64,000 nt of DNA from the NCBI RefSeq assembly GCF_009914055.1, contig NZ_CP028271.1, positions 4,402,001-4,466,000 of the forward strand, read 5' to 3'. Within the stretch, counting starts at the first letter, position 1. Every line of letters starts with the position of its first letter. Shown piece after piece: positions 50,475-58,879 of the stretch. A program made the position numbers and the translations under genes. The stretch comes from Mixta intestinalis (GTDB taxonomy: Bacteria > Pseudomonadota > Gammaproteobacteria > Enterobacterales > Enterobacteriaceae). Below the pieces are notes generated by a model. That model was not told where the DNA came from. It saw only the letters and a program-made list of their open reading frames with translations, and did not search any database.

Positions 50475-50831
50475 TATCTCACTCACTTTTGAAAAGTAAG
50501 CAGTTAAGTTAATTATTCCGCTTTTTTATTTAATCTTCTCTGATTCTTTCCAGTATAAAGTCCTTCTGATTGGTGATGGCTTAGTATATTGCCGCGCAGT
50601 GGCAAATAGTTACTGGAATCAACCATGTAAGTGTTTTTCTCTTGCAACCGGAAGGTGGACTGCTGTCTAAGTCTGTACCAAATACTTTTAACCGCTCCAT
50701 ATTTAGCGCGGCATCCCGTTACGTCCTGCCCTAATGATACATAGAAGATAAATGACTGGATATATTTTGTGTATAGACTATTCCACCTAAGGGTTTTACG
50801 ATGTAGATAAATTATACAAGGAAAGTAGTTT
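50475..50831. other. Intergenic region outside the islands
   Basis: About 355 bp, AT-rich, with no supported gene. A possible promoter for the next pair is TATATTTTGTGTATAGACT near 50760. The ribosome site AAGGAAAGTAGTTT precedes 50832. Confidence 0.35.
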
Positions 50832-51374
50832 ATGAGCGCGCAGGCTGAAGAAAGAACATTACGCCGAATGACAACGGGCGAGATTGCAATGGCTCGTCGG
50901 ATTTTTGGTAATTCGATAGTTTACAGTCGCGTCTGGATTCATTGCGACAGCTATTTACCGTTCGGCTTGCAGAACAAAGACTATGCCATGTCTCCCAACG
51001 GGGAGCTATGGTACAGAAAACCAATGTATAAAGAAGATTTTTCTTCAAACCTGGTTTTCATCGAAGATAAATATGTTTTTATCCATGAGTTAGGCCACGT
51101 ATGGCAACACCAGAATGATCAATGGGTCAGACTACGAGGCACCTTTAGCTGGGCTGCTGAATATACATACAGGCTGGATAAAGATAAGCTGATTGACTAT
51201 TCTTTAGAGCAGCAAGCCTCTATTTTAGCTGATTACTGGTTGTTGTTAGTTTATGGGATAGAAAGGTGGTCTTACTATCAAAGGCCAGGGCGAATGGGTA
51301 TGTATAGGGGAGTAGATAAGTTGCAGGACATACCTGCGCTTTATCAAAAAATAGTCACCGGGAAAGGACGGTAA
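50832..51374 (+). CDS. Zinc metallopeptidase-like 'vgr-related' protein (T6SS effector candidate)
   Basis: A 180-residue protein with the zinc protease motif in FIHELGHVWQHQNDQWVR (HELGH) and a downstream SLEQQASILADYWLL, where the glutamate could be the third ligand. This layout (IHELGHVWQHQ...EQQAxIxxDY) occurs in proteins annotated as vgr-related and in C-terminal extensions of type VI secretion VgrG spikes. There is no signal peptide. The lipoprotein gene follows 2 bp later. A secreted toxin role is inference; no vgrG, hcp or PAAR gene is in the window. Confidence 0.65.
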   Translation: MSAQAEERTLRRMTTGEIAMARRIFGNSIVYSRVWIHCDSYLPFGLQNKDYAMSPNGELWYRKPMYKEDFSSNLVFIEDKYVFIHELGHVWQHQNDQWVRLRGTFSWAAEYTYRLDKDKLIDYSLEQQASILADYWLLLVYGIERWSYYQRPGRMGMYRGVDKLQDIPALYQKIVTGKGR

Positions 51375-51376
51375 TC

Positions 51377-51730
51377 ATGAGAAATGGAATATTGTTGGCT
51401 GTGGTCTTTCTTTTGACTGGTTGCCCCGGCCCTGGTGAGAGAATGGTAGCTCGTGAGTCCACAACAGCCTTAATTAAGGATAATCATGTTTGCGTGGTGT
51501 CGCCATTGAAACCACAAGAACGGATTACAGCTATTCAAATAAACAGTGATAAAGGTAAATCTTTTCATAAAATATTTGATGATCGCCCTGTTTATGTGCC
51601 CAGGGGTGAATGTCTACCCCTGTTCGGATTTAAATTTTTGCCTGGCGAGCGGTATTCAATGGCGTATGATGTTAAATTTGAGAAATCAGCGACACATTTA
51701 GTAACTGCTGAAATTTTTATCTCAGGATAA
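51377..51730 (+). CDS. Putative periplasmic lipoprotein (immunity candidate)
   Basis: A 117-residue lipoprotein with signal sequence and lipobox (ILLAVVFLLTGC, cysteine at 16), mature start CPGPGERMVARES. The rest is a small beta domain with two more cysteines (HVCVVSPLKPQERITAIQI; PRGECLPLFGFKF). Being 2 bp behind the metallopeptidase-like gene, it may be the cognate immunity protein, as many type VI immunity proteins are periplasmic lipoproteins. That pairing is inference. Confidence 0.65.
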   Translation: MRNGILLAVVFLLTGCPGPGERMVARESTTALIKDNHVCVVSPLKPQERITAIQINSDKGKSFHKIFDDRPVYVPRGECLPLFGFKFLPGERYSMAYDVKFEKSATHLVTAEIFISG

Positions 51731-51767
51731 TAAAGGAACAACCTGCTCCTCAAATCAAAGGTAGATA

Positions 51768-52222
51768 TCATAGATGGCGTACTTGCGGCAAAGTACCCGG
51801 GCAGAAATCCGGCTTCAGCTGCGAAGCCAAAGCCAATAAGCACGCCATCGGCAAAGGGATGTAACAGAGGCTGGACTACGCCAGTCTGCTTGATGTGCCC
51901 TTTGTGTTCGCTTCCAATGGAGACGGTTTTCTTTTCCATGATAAAACCAATCCACATAGCTTGAATCCGAAATCGCCCTCAGTGACTTCCCCGCGCCTGG
52001 AAAGGATTTACTCAGGAGCAGTTGCCGGTTATCAGCCAGGCGTATTACGATGATGGCAGCGGGAAAACTCCCCGTTATTATCAGATGCAGGCGATTAACC
52101 GAACGGTAGATGCCGTATCGGCAGGCAAGAACCACATTTTGCTGGTTATGGCCACGGGCACAGGAAAAACTTACAATGCGTTCCAGATAATCTGGCGGAT
52201 GCGCTCACCGAAGCTGCTTTAA
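51768..52222 (+). pseudogene. Decayed HsdR (type I restriction) fragment
   Basis: Translations in three frames join into one HsdR-like order: EAKANKHAIGKGM-stop-QRLDYASLLD and VPFVFASNGDGFLFHDKTN, then LESEIALSDFPAP in a second frame, then GFTQEQLPVISQAYYDDGSG and KTPRYYQMQAINRTVDAVS with the Walker A MATGTGKTYNAF in a third. There is an in-frame TAA where the family has Gln, two frameshifts, and a break soon after Walker A. It is a different HsdR lineage from the intact gene at 30354. Confidence 0.75.
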
Positions 52223-52237
52223 ACTAAGGAACAGACG

Positions 52238-52498
52238 ATGCCGGTTCATCATGCTATCTGGCGGGTAGAGAAGCTGGCGATGGAGGTGCTTAAATATGGT
52301 GACTGGTATCGTGACAATGCTGACGATCCCGATAAGTCAGAATATTTTGTCTCCGTAAAATGGCTGGAGACCCGAAGCGATCAACGAAGTTGGGTTCTTT
52401 GGCAACCAAAATACGGTTTGCAAGCCTATAACGCCGAAATGGCGACATACGGTAGATAAATTAAAGCGTTATTTCAGGCGCTGGGATATGGATCAGTA
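52238..52498 (+). pseudogene. Broken nuclease-like gene (N- and C-terminal pieces)
   Basis: The ORF begins MPVHHAIWRV, which looks like the start of a PDDEXK-type protein, but jumps at once to a C-terminal-like part (YRDNADDPDKSEYFVSVKWLET). A frameshift then continues as EAINEVGFFGNQNTVCKPIT, PKWRHTVDKLKRYF in another frame to 52498. An internal deletion and a frameshift are the simplest reading. Family assignment is from memory and tentative. Confidence 0.55.
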
Positions 52499-52678
52499 AA
52501 GCAATGAGCAAAAATTTCATAAAATATAGTCTCATTTAGCTTACGTTCAGATGCTTAGTTTCATTAAATCGCTTCTGTATCAGGCCGCTGTTAACAGGAA
52601 AAGTTACATGTTTCGTTTGATGTAAAGATAATTATATTATATCAAGCGGACAAGTGATTCTGGCAGAAGGTTACCTCC

Positions 52679-54112
52679 TCAAATTAAGTTATTTTGTATT
52701 AAAAAATTCCACCATGGAATGCCAATCAGCATATGGAGAATAAACGTTAGTAAAGCTGTGATAGTACCGACAGTCCACCATGATTTTATATCGTTATAAC
52801 CCGCAGCAAAGATAATAGGACCAGCCGCGCCGCCGTAATGCGTAATGCAACCACCGTAGGAGTTAGAAAACAGAATCGCCAGAGCAAGGAGGACGGGCGC
52901 TGTCCCGGTCACCAGTCCGACGGTGGCAAATACGGGAACCATTGCGGCCACGTAAGCGCCCCCTGAGGCGAACATATAGCGCACGAGGATACTCAGAAAG
53001 ACAATCATAACGATGGTGCTGTTCCCCGCGCCGAGGAAATCCAGGTGCTCAGACATAAACGCCGCCAGCCACTTAAAAAAGCCTTCTTTACTCAGGGTAG
53101 CACTGAGACCAATAATTCCGCCGTACCAGATAAGCGTATTCCATCCGCCCTTATTTTGCAGAACATCATTCCAGCAAATAATGCTAAAAATCAGCGATCC
53201 AGCCATTGCGATGACGGCAACGGAGGATTCATGAAGCCCCAGGTAACGGCAAAAGATCCATCCCAACAGCGCTGAGATGAATACCACAATTAGTCCTTTC
53301 TCTTTTCCGCTCATTGGCCCCAGTGCATTCAGACCCGCCGTGGCGATTTGTACATTATCGATGCTGGTTAATTCCGGACGCGCGATTTTATAAGAAATCC
53401 AGGGAATAATTGCCAGCATCAATAGCCCCAGCGGCACAGCGGCTATTGCCCAGCCAGCCCAGCTCAGATGAATTTGGAAAATATCAGAAATTAACTGTAA
53501 CGCTAAGGCGTTTCCGGCAAAAGCGGTTAAAAACATATAGCTGGTGGTTTTGGTGACCATATAAACATTCACCATAAGAAAACGTCCGGCTTTACACGGG
53601 CTTTCATTTGGCGTTGAGTCTAATGCCAGCGCAATACTGTTAATAATCGGAAAGACAATGCCACCGGCGCGCGCCGTATTTGATGGCGTGGCCGGAGAGA
53701 GAATTAAATCCAGTAATACCGTGACGTATCCCAGCCGCAGGGTCGTACCGCCAAATTTTAAAATAAACCAGTACGCCAGGCGTTTCCCCAATCCCGTTGT
53801 CACAAAGGCGGCGCTTAGCGTAAAAGCGCTAAAAACCAGCCAGGTGGTGCCTGAAGCATAACCGCTCAACACATCCGTTGATTTTACGGGGGAATCGGCA
53901 AAGCGTCCCACCGTAAAACAGGATAATGCCATCGCTGAAAGTATAATAACCGGCTCCGGGTAAGGCTTGCTTACCAGCCCGACAATTGCTGCCAGATAAA
54001 TCCCCGCCAGGATCCAGGCTTCTTTCGCTAATCCATTGGGTGGGGGGATTATTACCGTTAATAATATTATAAAAAAAAGAATAACGATTTTAAATGGTTT
54101 AGATTTCAACAT
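52679..54112 (-). CDS. citT: CitT-like citrate/dicarboxylate antiporter (DASS family)
   Basis: A 477-residue inner-membrane transporter of the divalent anion:sodium symporter family with about 12 hydrophobic segments. It opens PFKIVILFFIILLTVIIPPPNGLAKEAWILAGIYLAAIVGLV. Conserved parts are ILSPATPSNTARAGGIVFPII (the SNT motif near residue 140) and the C-terminal SNSYGGCITHYGGAAGPIIFAAGY. E. coli CitT exchanges citrate for succinate. Here it is the last gene of a citrate lyase operon, as in E. coli. Substrates may include isocitrate or aconitate, given the acnB gene upstream (inference). Confidence 0.9.
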   Translation of the reverse strand: MLKSKPFKIVILFFIILLTVIIPPPNGLAKEAWILAGIYLAAIVGLVSKPYPEPVIILSAMALSCFTVGRFADSPVKSTDVLSGYASGTTWLVFSAFTLSAAFVTTGLGKRLAYWFILKFGGTTLRLGYVTVLLDLILSPATPSNTARAGGIVFPIINSIALALDSTPNESPCKAGRFLMVNVYMVTKTTSYMFLTAFAGNALALQLISDIFQIHLSWAGWAIAAVPLGLLMLAIIPWISYKIARPELTSIDNVQIATAGLNALGPMSGKEKGLIVVFISALLGWIFCRYLGLHESSVAVIAMAGSLIFSIICWNDVLQNKGGWNTLIWYGGIIGLSATLSKEGFFKWLAAFMSEHLDFLGAGNSTIVMIVFLSILVRYMFASGGAYVAAMVPVFATVGLVTGTAPVLLALAILFSNSYGGCITHYGGAAGPIIFAAGYNDIKSWWTVGTITALLTFILHMLIGIPWWNFLIQNNLI

Positions 54113-54141
54113 GAGTCACCTCAGCCAAAAGCTCTTATTAG

Positions 54142-54176
54142 CAGCCGTTGCTTCAGTGAAAAAGAAGCAACGGCTG
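54142..54176 (-). terminator. Inverted repeat between acnB and citT
   Basis: CAGCCGTTGCTTC pairs perfectly over 13 bp with GAAGCAACGGCTG around a 9-nt loop. On the minus strand no U-run follows, so it may be an mRNA-stabilising or attenuating hairpin rather than a full terminator. Confidence 0.5.
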
Positions 54177-54216
54177 TATAATAATGCGATTTACTTACGT
54201 TTAATTAAACTGGTGC

Positions 54217-56826
54217 TTAAAGGTTATGCTCAGTGAAATTTTTAATAATATGTTTTTTCTGATTGGCTAACTGATATTCTGGTAATTGATCGAAATTCAA
54301 ATAGCGATAGGTATCATCGCGCGTTTCGTGAATTTTATCCATATATTCGAAATATTTTTTAACGGTCGGCATTTTTCCGATAATAGCTGCCACGGTACTC
54401 AGTTCAGCCGATGCCAGAAATACCTTCGCATCTGTACCCAGGCGGTTCGGGAAATTACGGGTCGATGTTGAGACGACATAGCTTCCCTGCCGTACCCGCG
54501 CCTGGTTGCCCATGCACAGTGAGCAACCGGCAGGTTCGATGCGGGCACCGGAATGAATAAACTTATTAAAATATCCTTCACTGGAAAGCTGCTGCGCATC
54601 CATTTTTGTCGGCGGAGCCAGCCAGAGTCGGCTGGGAATTTCGCTGACGTCAGCAAGCATCTTTCCGGCGGCGCGGAAATGACCAATGTTAGTCATGCAG
54701 GAACCAATAAATACTTCATCTATTGGGGTATTTGCCACGTCGGAGAGCAGGCGGGCATCGTCCGGATCGTTGGGGGCACAGACGATAGGTTCGGTAATCT
54801 CCGTCAGATCGATTTCAATCACTGCGGCATATTCGGCGTTGTCATCGGCAACCAGCAATGACGGATTTTCCAGCCAGGCGTCGATTTCAGCGATACGTCG
54901 CGCCAGTGTCGCTGCGTTTTCATAACCCTGATCGATCATCCAGCGCAGCAGGGCGGCATTGGAACGCAAATATTCGGCCACGTTTTCTTCATCGAGACGC
55001 AGTACGCAGGCAGCAGCAGAGCGTTCGGCGGAGGCGTCGGCCAGCTCGAAAGCCTGTTCTGCCTTTAACATGCCCAGCCCTTCGATTTCCAGAATGCGCC
55101 CGGAGAAAATATTGACCTTATTTTTCTTCTCCACCGTCAGTAAGCCCTGTTTTATGGCATAGAACGGAATGGCATGTACCAGATCGCGCAGGGTGATCCC
55201 TTTTTGCATCTCTCCGGTAAAACGCACCAGCACCGATTCCGGCATATCCAGCGGCATTATCCCGGTAGCCGCGGCAAAAGCTACCAGACCGGAGCCGCTG
55301 GGGAAGGAGATCCCCAGCGGGAAGCGAGTGTGGGAGTCGGCTCCGGTGCCAACCGTATCAGGAATTAGCATCCGGTTAAGCCAGGAGTGAATAATGCCGT
55401 CACCGGGCCTGAGCGCAACGCCATTGCGGCAGCTGATGAACTCAGGCAGGGTTTCATGCAGCTTCACATCCACCGGCTTGGGGTAGGCTGAGGTGTGGCA
55501 GAAAGACTGCATTACCAGATCGGCGGAAAAGCTCAGGCAGGCGAGATCGGTAAGCTCATCGCGCGTCATTCCGCCGGTAGTGTCCTGAGAGCCGACGGTA
55601 GTCACTTTCGGTTCGCAATACTGCCCTGGGCGAACCCCGTCCACGCCGCACGCACGGCCAACGATCTTCTGCGCCAGCGTAAAGCCTGCACTGGACGGTG
55701 CCGGTGCTTTTGGCTGCCGAAAGACATCGGAAGGTGCCAGCTTCAGCGACTCGCGCGCTCTTGCGGTCAGGCTTCTGCCAATAATTAACGGTATACGTCC
55801 TCCGGCACGGACTTCATCGAGCAGCACGTCCGTCTTTAGCGAAAATGAGGCCAGTAGTCGCTGGCTGGTAGTTTCGCGTACCTCACCCCGGTAAGGATAG
55901 AGGTCGATTAGCATTCCCGTTTCCAGCCCGGAAACGTCCATTTCAACAGGTAGCGCGCCGGAATCTTCAAGGGTGTTGAAAAATATCGGGGCAATGTTTC
56001 CACCAAACACAAAGCCGCCGTTTCGCTTGTTGGGTACCCAGGGAATATCGTTGCCGATGTGCCAGAGAATAGAGTTGGTGGCGGATTTACGTGAAGAGCC
56101 AGTTCCCACGACATCACCCACGTAGACCAGCGGATAACCCTCTTTTTTTAACGCCGCCAGCTGTGCTATCGGCCCACGACTGCCGGGTGCATCTGGCGTT
56201 ACGCCGTTGCGCGGATTGCTCAACATTGAGAGCGCATGCAAAGGAATATCCGGGCGTGACCAGGCCTCCGGTGCGGGTGATAAATCATCGGTGTTGGTTT
56301 CCCCGGTGACTTTAAACACTTTCAGGGTAATTTTTTCAGCCAGTTCCGGGCGGCGGGTAAACCAGTCGGCATTGGCCCACGACTGAATAACGCTTTGCGC
56401 CTGAATATTCCCCTGCTGCGCTTTTGCTTCAATATCCTTAAATTTTTCGAAAATAAGCAGCGTGGTACATAACTGTTCCGCCGCCTGGCTGGCCCATTGC
56501 GGAGCGTCAAGCAAATCAATCAGTGGCTGAATATTATAACCGCCCTGCATAGTGCCCAGTAGTTCAATGGCCTGGTGCGGAGTAATAACGCCTGTCGGAT
56601 TTTCATCTTTAATCAGTTGATAGAGAAATTCAGCTTTCAGCTTCGCCGCAGGATCGACGCCCGGCGGTACGCGATGCATTAATAATTGAATCAACGTTCC
56701 TGTATTATCATCGTCGCCGCGCTGTAGTGCCGAAATTACTGCCGCCGTTTGTTCAGCGGTTAACGGTTTAGGCGGGATATTTTGCAAAGCACGTTCTTGT
56801 ACATGCCTATTATAAGCGTCTAACAT
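54217..56826 (-). CDS. acnB: Aconitate hydratase B family protein
   Basis: An 869-residue AcnB-type aconitase (E. coli AcnB 865), converting citrate, cis-aconitate and isocitrate. The order HEAT-like domain, swivelling domain 4, then domains 1-3 is kept: MLDAYNRHVQERAL start, SRGPIAQLAALKKEGYPLVYVGDVVGTGSSRKSATNS, then VGTGADSHTRFPLGISFPSGSGLVAFA. The 4Fe-4S ligands are present at about Cys710 (GSCMTN), Cys768 and Cys771 (GCSLCMGNQ). It lies inside the citrate lyase operon, so it is probably a second, dedicated copy and not the housekeeping acnB. Confidence 0.93.
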   Translation of the reverse strand: MLDAYNRHVQERALQNIPPKPLTAEQTAAVISALQRGDDDNTGTLIQLLMHRVPPGVDPAAKLKAEFLYQLIKDENPTGVITPHQAIELLGTMQGGYNIQPLIDLLDAPQWASQAAEQLCTTLLIFEKFKDIEAKAQQGNIQAQSVIQSWANADWFTRRPELAEKITLKVFKVTGETNTDDLSPAPEAWSRPDIPLHALSMLSNPRNGVTPDAPGSRGPIAQLAALKKEGYPLVYVGDVVGTGSSRKSATNSILWHIGNDIPWVPNKRNGGFVFGGNIAPIFFNTLEDSGALPVEMDVSGLETGMLIDLYPYRGEVRETTSQRLLASFSLKTDVLLDEVRAGGRIPLIIGRSLTARARESLKLAPSDVFRQPKAPAPSSAGFTLAQKIVGRACGVDGVRPGQYCEPKVTTVGSQDTTGGMTRDELTDLACLSFSADLVMQSFCHTSAYPKPVDVKLHETLPEFISCRNGVALRPGDGIIHSWLNRMLIPDTVGTGADSHTRFPLGISFPSGSGLVAFAAATGIMPLDMPESVLVRFTGEMQKGITLRDLVHAIPFYAIKQGLLTVEKKNKVNIFSGRILEIEGLGMLKAEQAFELADASAERSAAACVLRLDEENVAEYLRSNAALLRWMIDQGYENAATLARRIAEIDAWLENPSLLVADDNAEYAAVIEIDLTEITEPIVCAPNDPDDARLLSDVANTPIDEVFIGSCMTNIGHFRAAGKMLADVSEIPSRLWLAPPTKMDAQQLSSEGYFNKFIHSGARIEPAGCSLCMGNQARVRQGSYVVSTSTRNFPNRLGTDAKVFLASAELSTVAAIIGKMPTVKKYFEYMDKIHETRDDTYRYLNFDQLPEYQLANQKKHIIKNFTEHNL

Positions 56827-56908
56827 ATGTTCTCCGGATCAGATATTGCTTATCTGAATAATGTTCACGTATTAGATAATGTTTAAAAGACTCTTTTTTA
56901 ATATCGTG

Positions 56909-57484
56909 CTAAAGGCTTTCACCAAATTCTGCCAGTTGCTCCAGGCCATAATTCCACTCGCCAAATCCGGATTCGGTATTGATGTGCCCGGCTTCGCCAA
57001 TATCAATGACGCGCGCGCCCCAGCATTGCGCCCAAAACTGCGCGCGCTTAAAAGACATTAACGGATCGTTGTGGCTTACAAACATCAGGCTGGCTGTTGG
57101 CAGTTTTTCGGGAAGTACCGCCTCGTCCAGTTCAAAGAGAGACGGCTCTGCCGGGGCAACCATGACGATGCCCGCAATATTCACCTTTTGCGTCTGTACC
57201 AGACGACAGGAGGCCAGCGCACCAAAGCTGTGTCCAACCAGAATGGCGGGCTGCTGACAGGTAGCCAGCTCGCGACGAATCGCCGAGACCCATGCGTCAA
57301 TATCAGGATCCAGCCAGTTGCGCTGCGTTACCCGTTTCAGAAAAGGACAACGACGCCCCCAACAACTTTGCCAGTGATGCTCATCACTGTCTCTCAGGCC
57401 CGGCACCAGAATAATCGTGAACTGCTCGCTTAACTGTTCCAGACGTTGTGTCGTCATCATGTCATCCTCTTCAGTAGCGCCCAT
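56909..57484 (-). CDS. RBBP9/YdeN-family alpha/beta hydrolase
   Basis: A 191-residue serine hydrolase. The family signature is FTIILVPGLRDSDEHHWQSCWGRR, the nucleophile elbow is LVGHSFGAL, and the acid and histidine are in SHNDPLMSF and GEAGHINTESGFGEW. The ATG at 57484 overlaps the citG stop (TGATG), so it is translationally coupled; an in-frame TTG is one codon upstream. The substrate is unknown. Its place between citG and acnB suggests a role in citrate metabolism or in thioester turnover, but nothing in the sequence proves it. Confidence 0.8.
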   Translation of the reverse strand: MGATEEDDMMTTQRLEQLSEQFTIILVPGLRDSDEHHWQSCWGRRCPFLKRVTQRNWLDPDIDAWVSAIRRELATCQQPAILVGHSFGALASCRLVQTQKVNIAGIVMVAPAEPSLFELDEAVLPEKLPTASLMFVSHNDPLMSFKRAQFWAQCWGARVIDIGEAGHINTESGFGEWNYGLEQLAEFGESL

Positions 57485-58356
57485 CAAGCCGGGTAGTGGG
57501 AGAGTACCCAGCCAACGGCTAGGAGATCCGCACTGCCGCCAGGGCTAAGATTTTTTGCAATCAGGGCGTTATCCATGTTGCACAACGCTTTTCTGAGCCT
57601 CTTACCCGACAGGTTGCGTATCTTCAGCAGCCGCCTGGCGTAGCGCTGCACATAGTTCAGCCCATTCAACCCACCCCGTGAAACCACATTGGTATCGGGA
57701 TTGTGCGCCATCAGGGCGAGGAGCATGTTGAGCAGCGCATCCTGTTCCGTTAACCCATCCCGCAACGCCTTTTCCCACTGGGGCAGCCCGAAGCGCGTGA
57801 CGGTGGTAAAGCCGCTCTCCGCTTCGCCCCGCGCGCCGGTAAGTCCCAGCGTTTGAAAAATATGCTCGCCTTTGGTTTTTGCCGGGACGGAATTTTTGAG
57901 TTCGCCGTCAACCAGTCCTGCACACATCGCTCTGATTTCCCGGCACAGTGCACGCTGACTAAGCGGCCCGTTACCGCTGGCAAGACGGCCTGCGGCAGCG
58001 CACAACAGGCCGAGTGAAAACACGCCGCCTTTATGGGTATTGATGCCGCCAGTGGCGTTGAACATCGCCTGTTCGCACGCCAGTCCAATCGGTCGGATAG
58101 CCGCCAGGGTTTGCGGAGCAGGAAAGTGTGCGGTAGCTTTTCCCTGTGCAAAAAAGCGCGCAAACCACGGCGAGACGGCGGCAATACTGCCCATAAAGAG
58201 TGCGAGGTTCATATCAGGGTGTGCGCCATTATTGGCACCATCAACCAGCCCCGGTTTTGGCGTAAGCATCACTTCCCGGTACATCGCTTCGCCAGCCAGC
58301 GCAGCGATGTCGACTATTGGCTCGTCCCGCTTAGCGCTGACCGCTAAAGTAGTCAT
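57484..58356 (-). CDS. citG: Triphosphoribosyl-dephospho-CoA synthase CitG
   Basis: A 290-residue enzyme that makes the precursor of the citrate lyase prosthetic group from ATP and dephospho-CoA. Family features: EAMYREVMLTPKPGLVDGANNGAHPDMNLALFMGS, INTHKGGVFSLGLLCAAAGR, MAHNPDTNVVSRGGLNGLNYVQ and LSPGGSADLLAVGWVL. It overlaps citX by 26 bp. SD is GAGGATTTAACC. Confidence 0.95.
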   Translation of the reverse strand: MTTLAVSAKRDEPIVDIAALAGEAMYREVMLTPKPGLVDGANNGAHPDMNLALFMGSIAAVSPWFARFFAQGKATAHFPAPQTLAAIRPIGLACEQAMFNATGGINTHKGGVFSLGLLCAAAGRLASGNGPLSQRALCREIRAMCAGLVDGELKNSVPAKTKGEHIFQTLGLTGARGEAESGFTTVTRFGLPQWEKALRDGLTEQDALLNMLLALMAHNPDTNVVSRGGLNGLNYVQRYARRLLKIRNLSGKRLRKALCNMDNALIAKNLSPGGSADLLAVGWVLSHYPA

Positions 58357-58879
58357 AGGTTAAATCCTCAATCACCTGCGCCAGTTCCTGGGGAGCGTGC
58401 CGACGCATACGGGAGCAGACATGAGCGGGTTCATGGCAAATAAAGCACCGGCGCATCGGTTGGTTTATCGCGCTGCGCTTAACCAGTCCGGCGCTGGGGC
58501 AAAACACGTCGATATCCCACAGACGACCAAGAGGATGGTTATCTTCAAGGTGTGCCGTAACATGTTTGATCATCCAGGCGGGGGCTGAGACAGACCAGAA
58601 CGCCTCCGGCCCCGTTGGCAGAAAACGCATCTCTTGTCTGGTGACGCGCCAGCGGTGTTTATGCAGCGTCTGGTTCAGGCTTTCATTCGCCTGCGTCATG
58701 ACCTGCCGGGCGAGAGGGGTATCTTTTACCTCTCCCGGCCAGACGAGGGTGGTAGACACCACTGGCTGGGCAAAGCGGTCCAGCCACTTTTGCTGCACGC
58801 TGGCGCGGGCTTCCCTGGCCAGCAGAATATCTTCAAGGGTGACGGATGAGGATGAGGCTTTTGCCGTTTCGCTAATCAT
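58331..58879 (-). CDS. citX: Apo-citrate lyase phosphoribosyl-dephospho-CoA transferase CitX
   Basis: A 182-residue nucleotidyltransferase that attaches the prosthetic group to the acyl carrier protein CitD. It has ILLAREARASVQQKWL near the N-terminus, the catalytic GRLWDIDVFCP with the two aspartates, and a C-terminal Cys/His-rich part (RRCFICHEPAHVCSRMRRHAPQEL). It overlaps citF by 4 bp (ATGA) and citG by 26 bp. Confidence 0.95.
   Translation of the reverse strand: MISETAKASSSSVTLEDILLAREARASVQQKWLDRFAQPVVSTTLVWPGEVKDTPLARQVMTQANESLNQTLHKHRWRVTRQEMRFLPTGPEAFWSVSAPAWMIKHVTAHLEDNHPLGRLWDIDVFCPSAGLVKRSAINQPMRRCFICHEPAHVCSRMRRHAPQELAQVIEDLTYDYFSGQR

Larger units (their letters stand above)
24113..50475. 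mobile_element. Second leuX island: integrative defence island
   Basis: An island of about 26 kb between att copy 2 and the degenerate att copy 3 at 50455-50474. It begins with its own P4-family integrase and carries restriction, abortive-infection and retron genes, then a CP4-type module (WYL, YfjP-like GTPase, AlpA, Gp2, DUF932, CbtA, DUF4942). Gene base composition is mixed: the AbiGi and retron genes are very AT-rich, the hsd genes are not. Confidence 0.8.
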
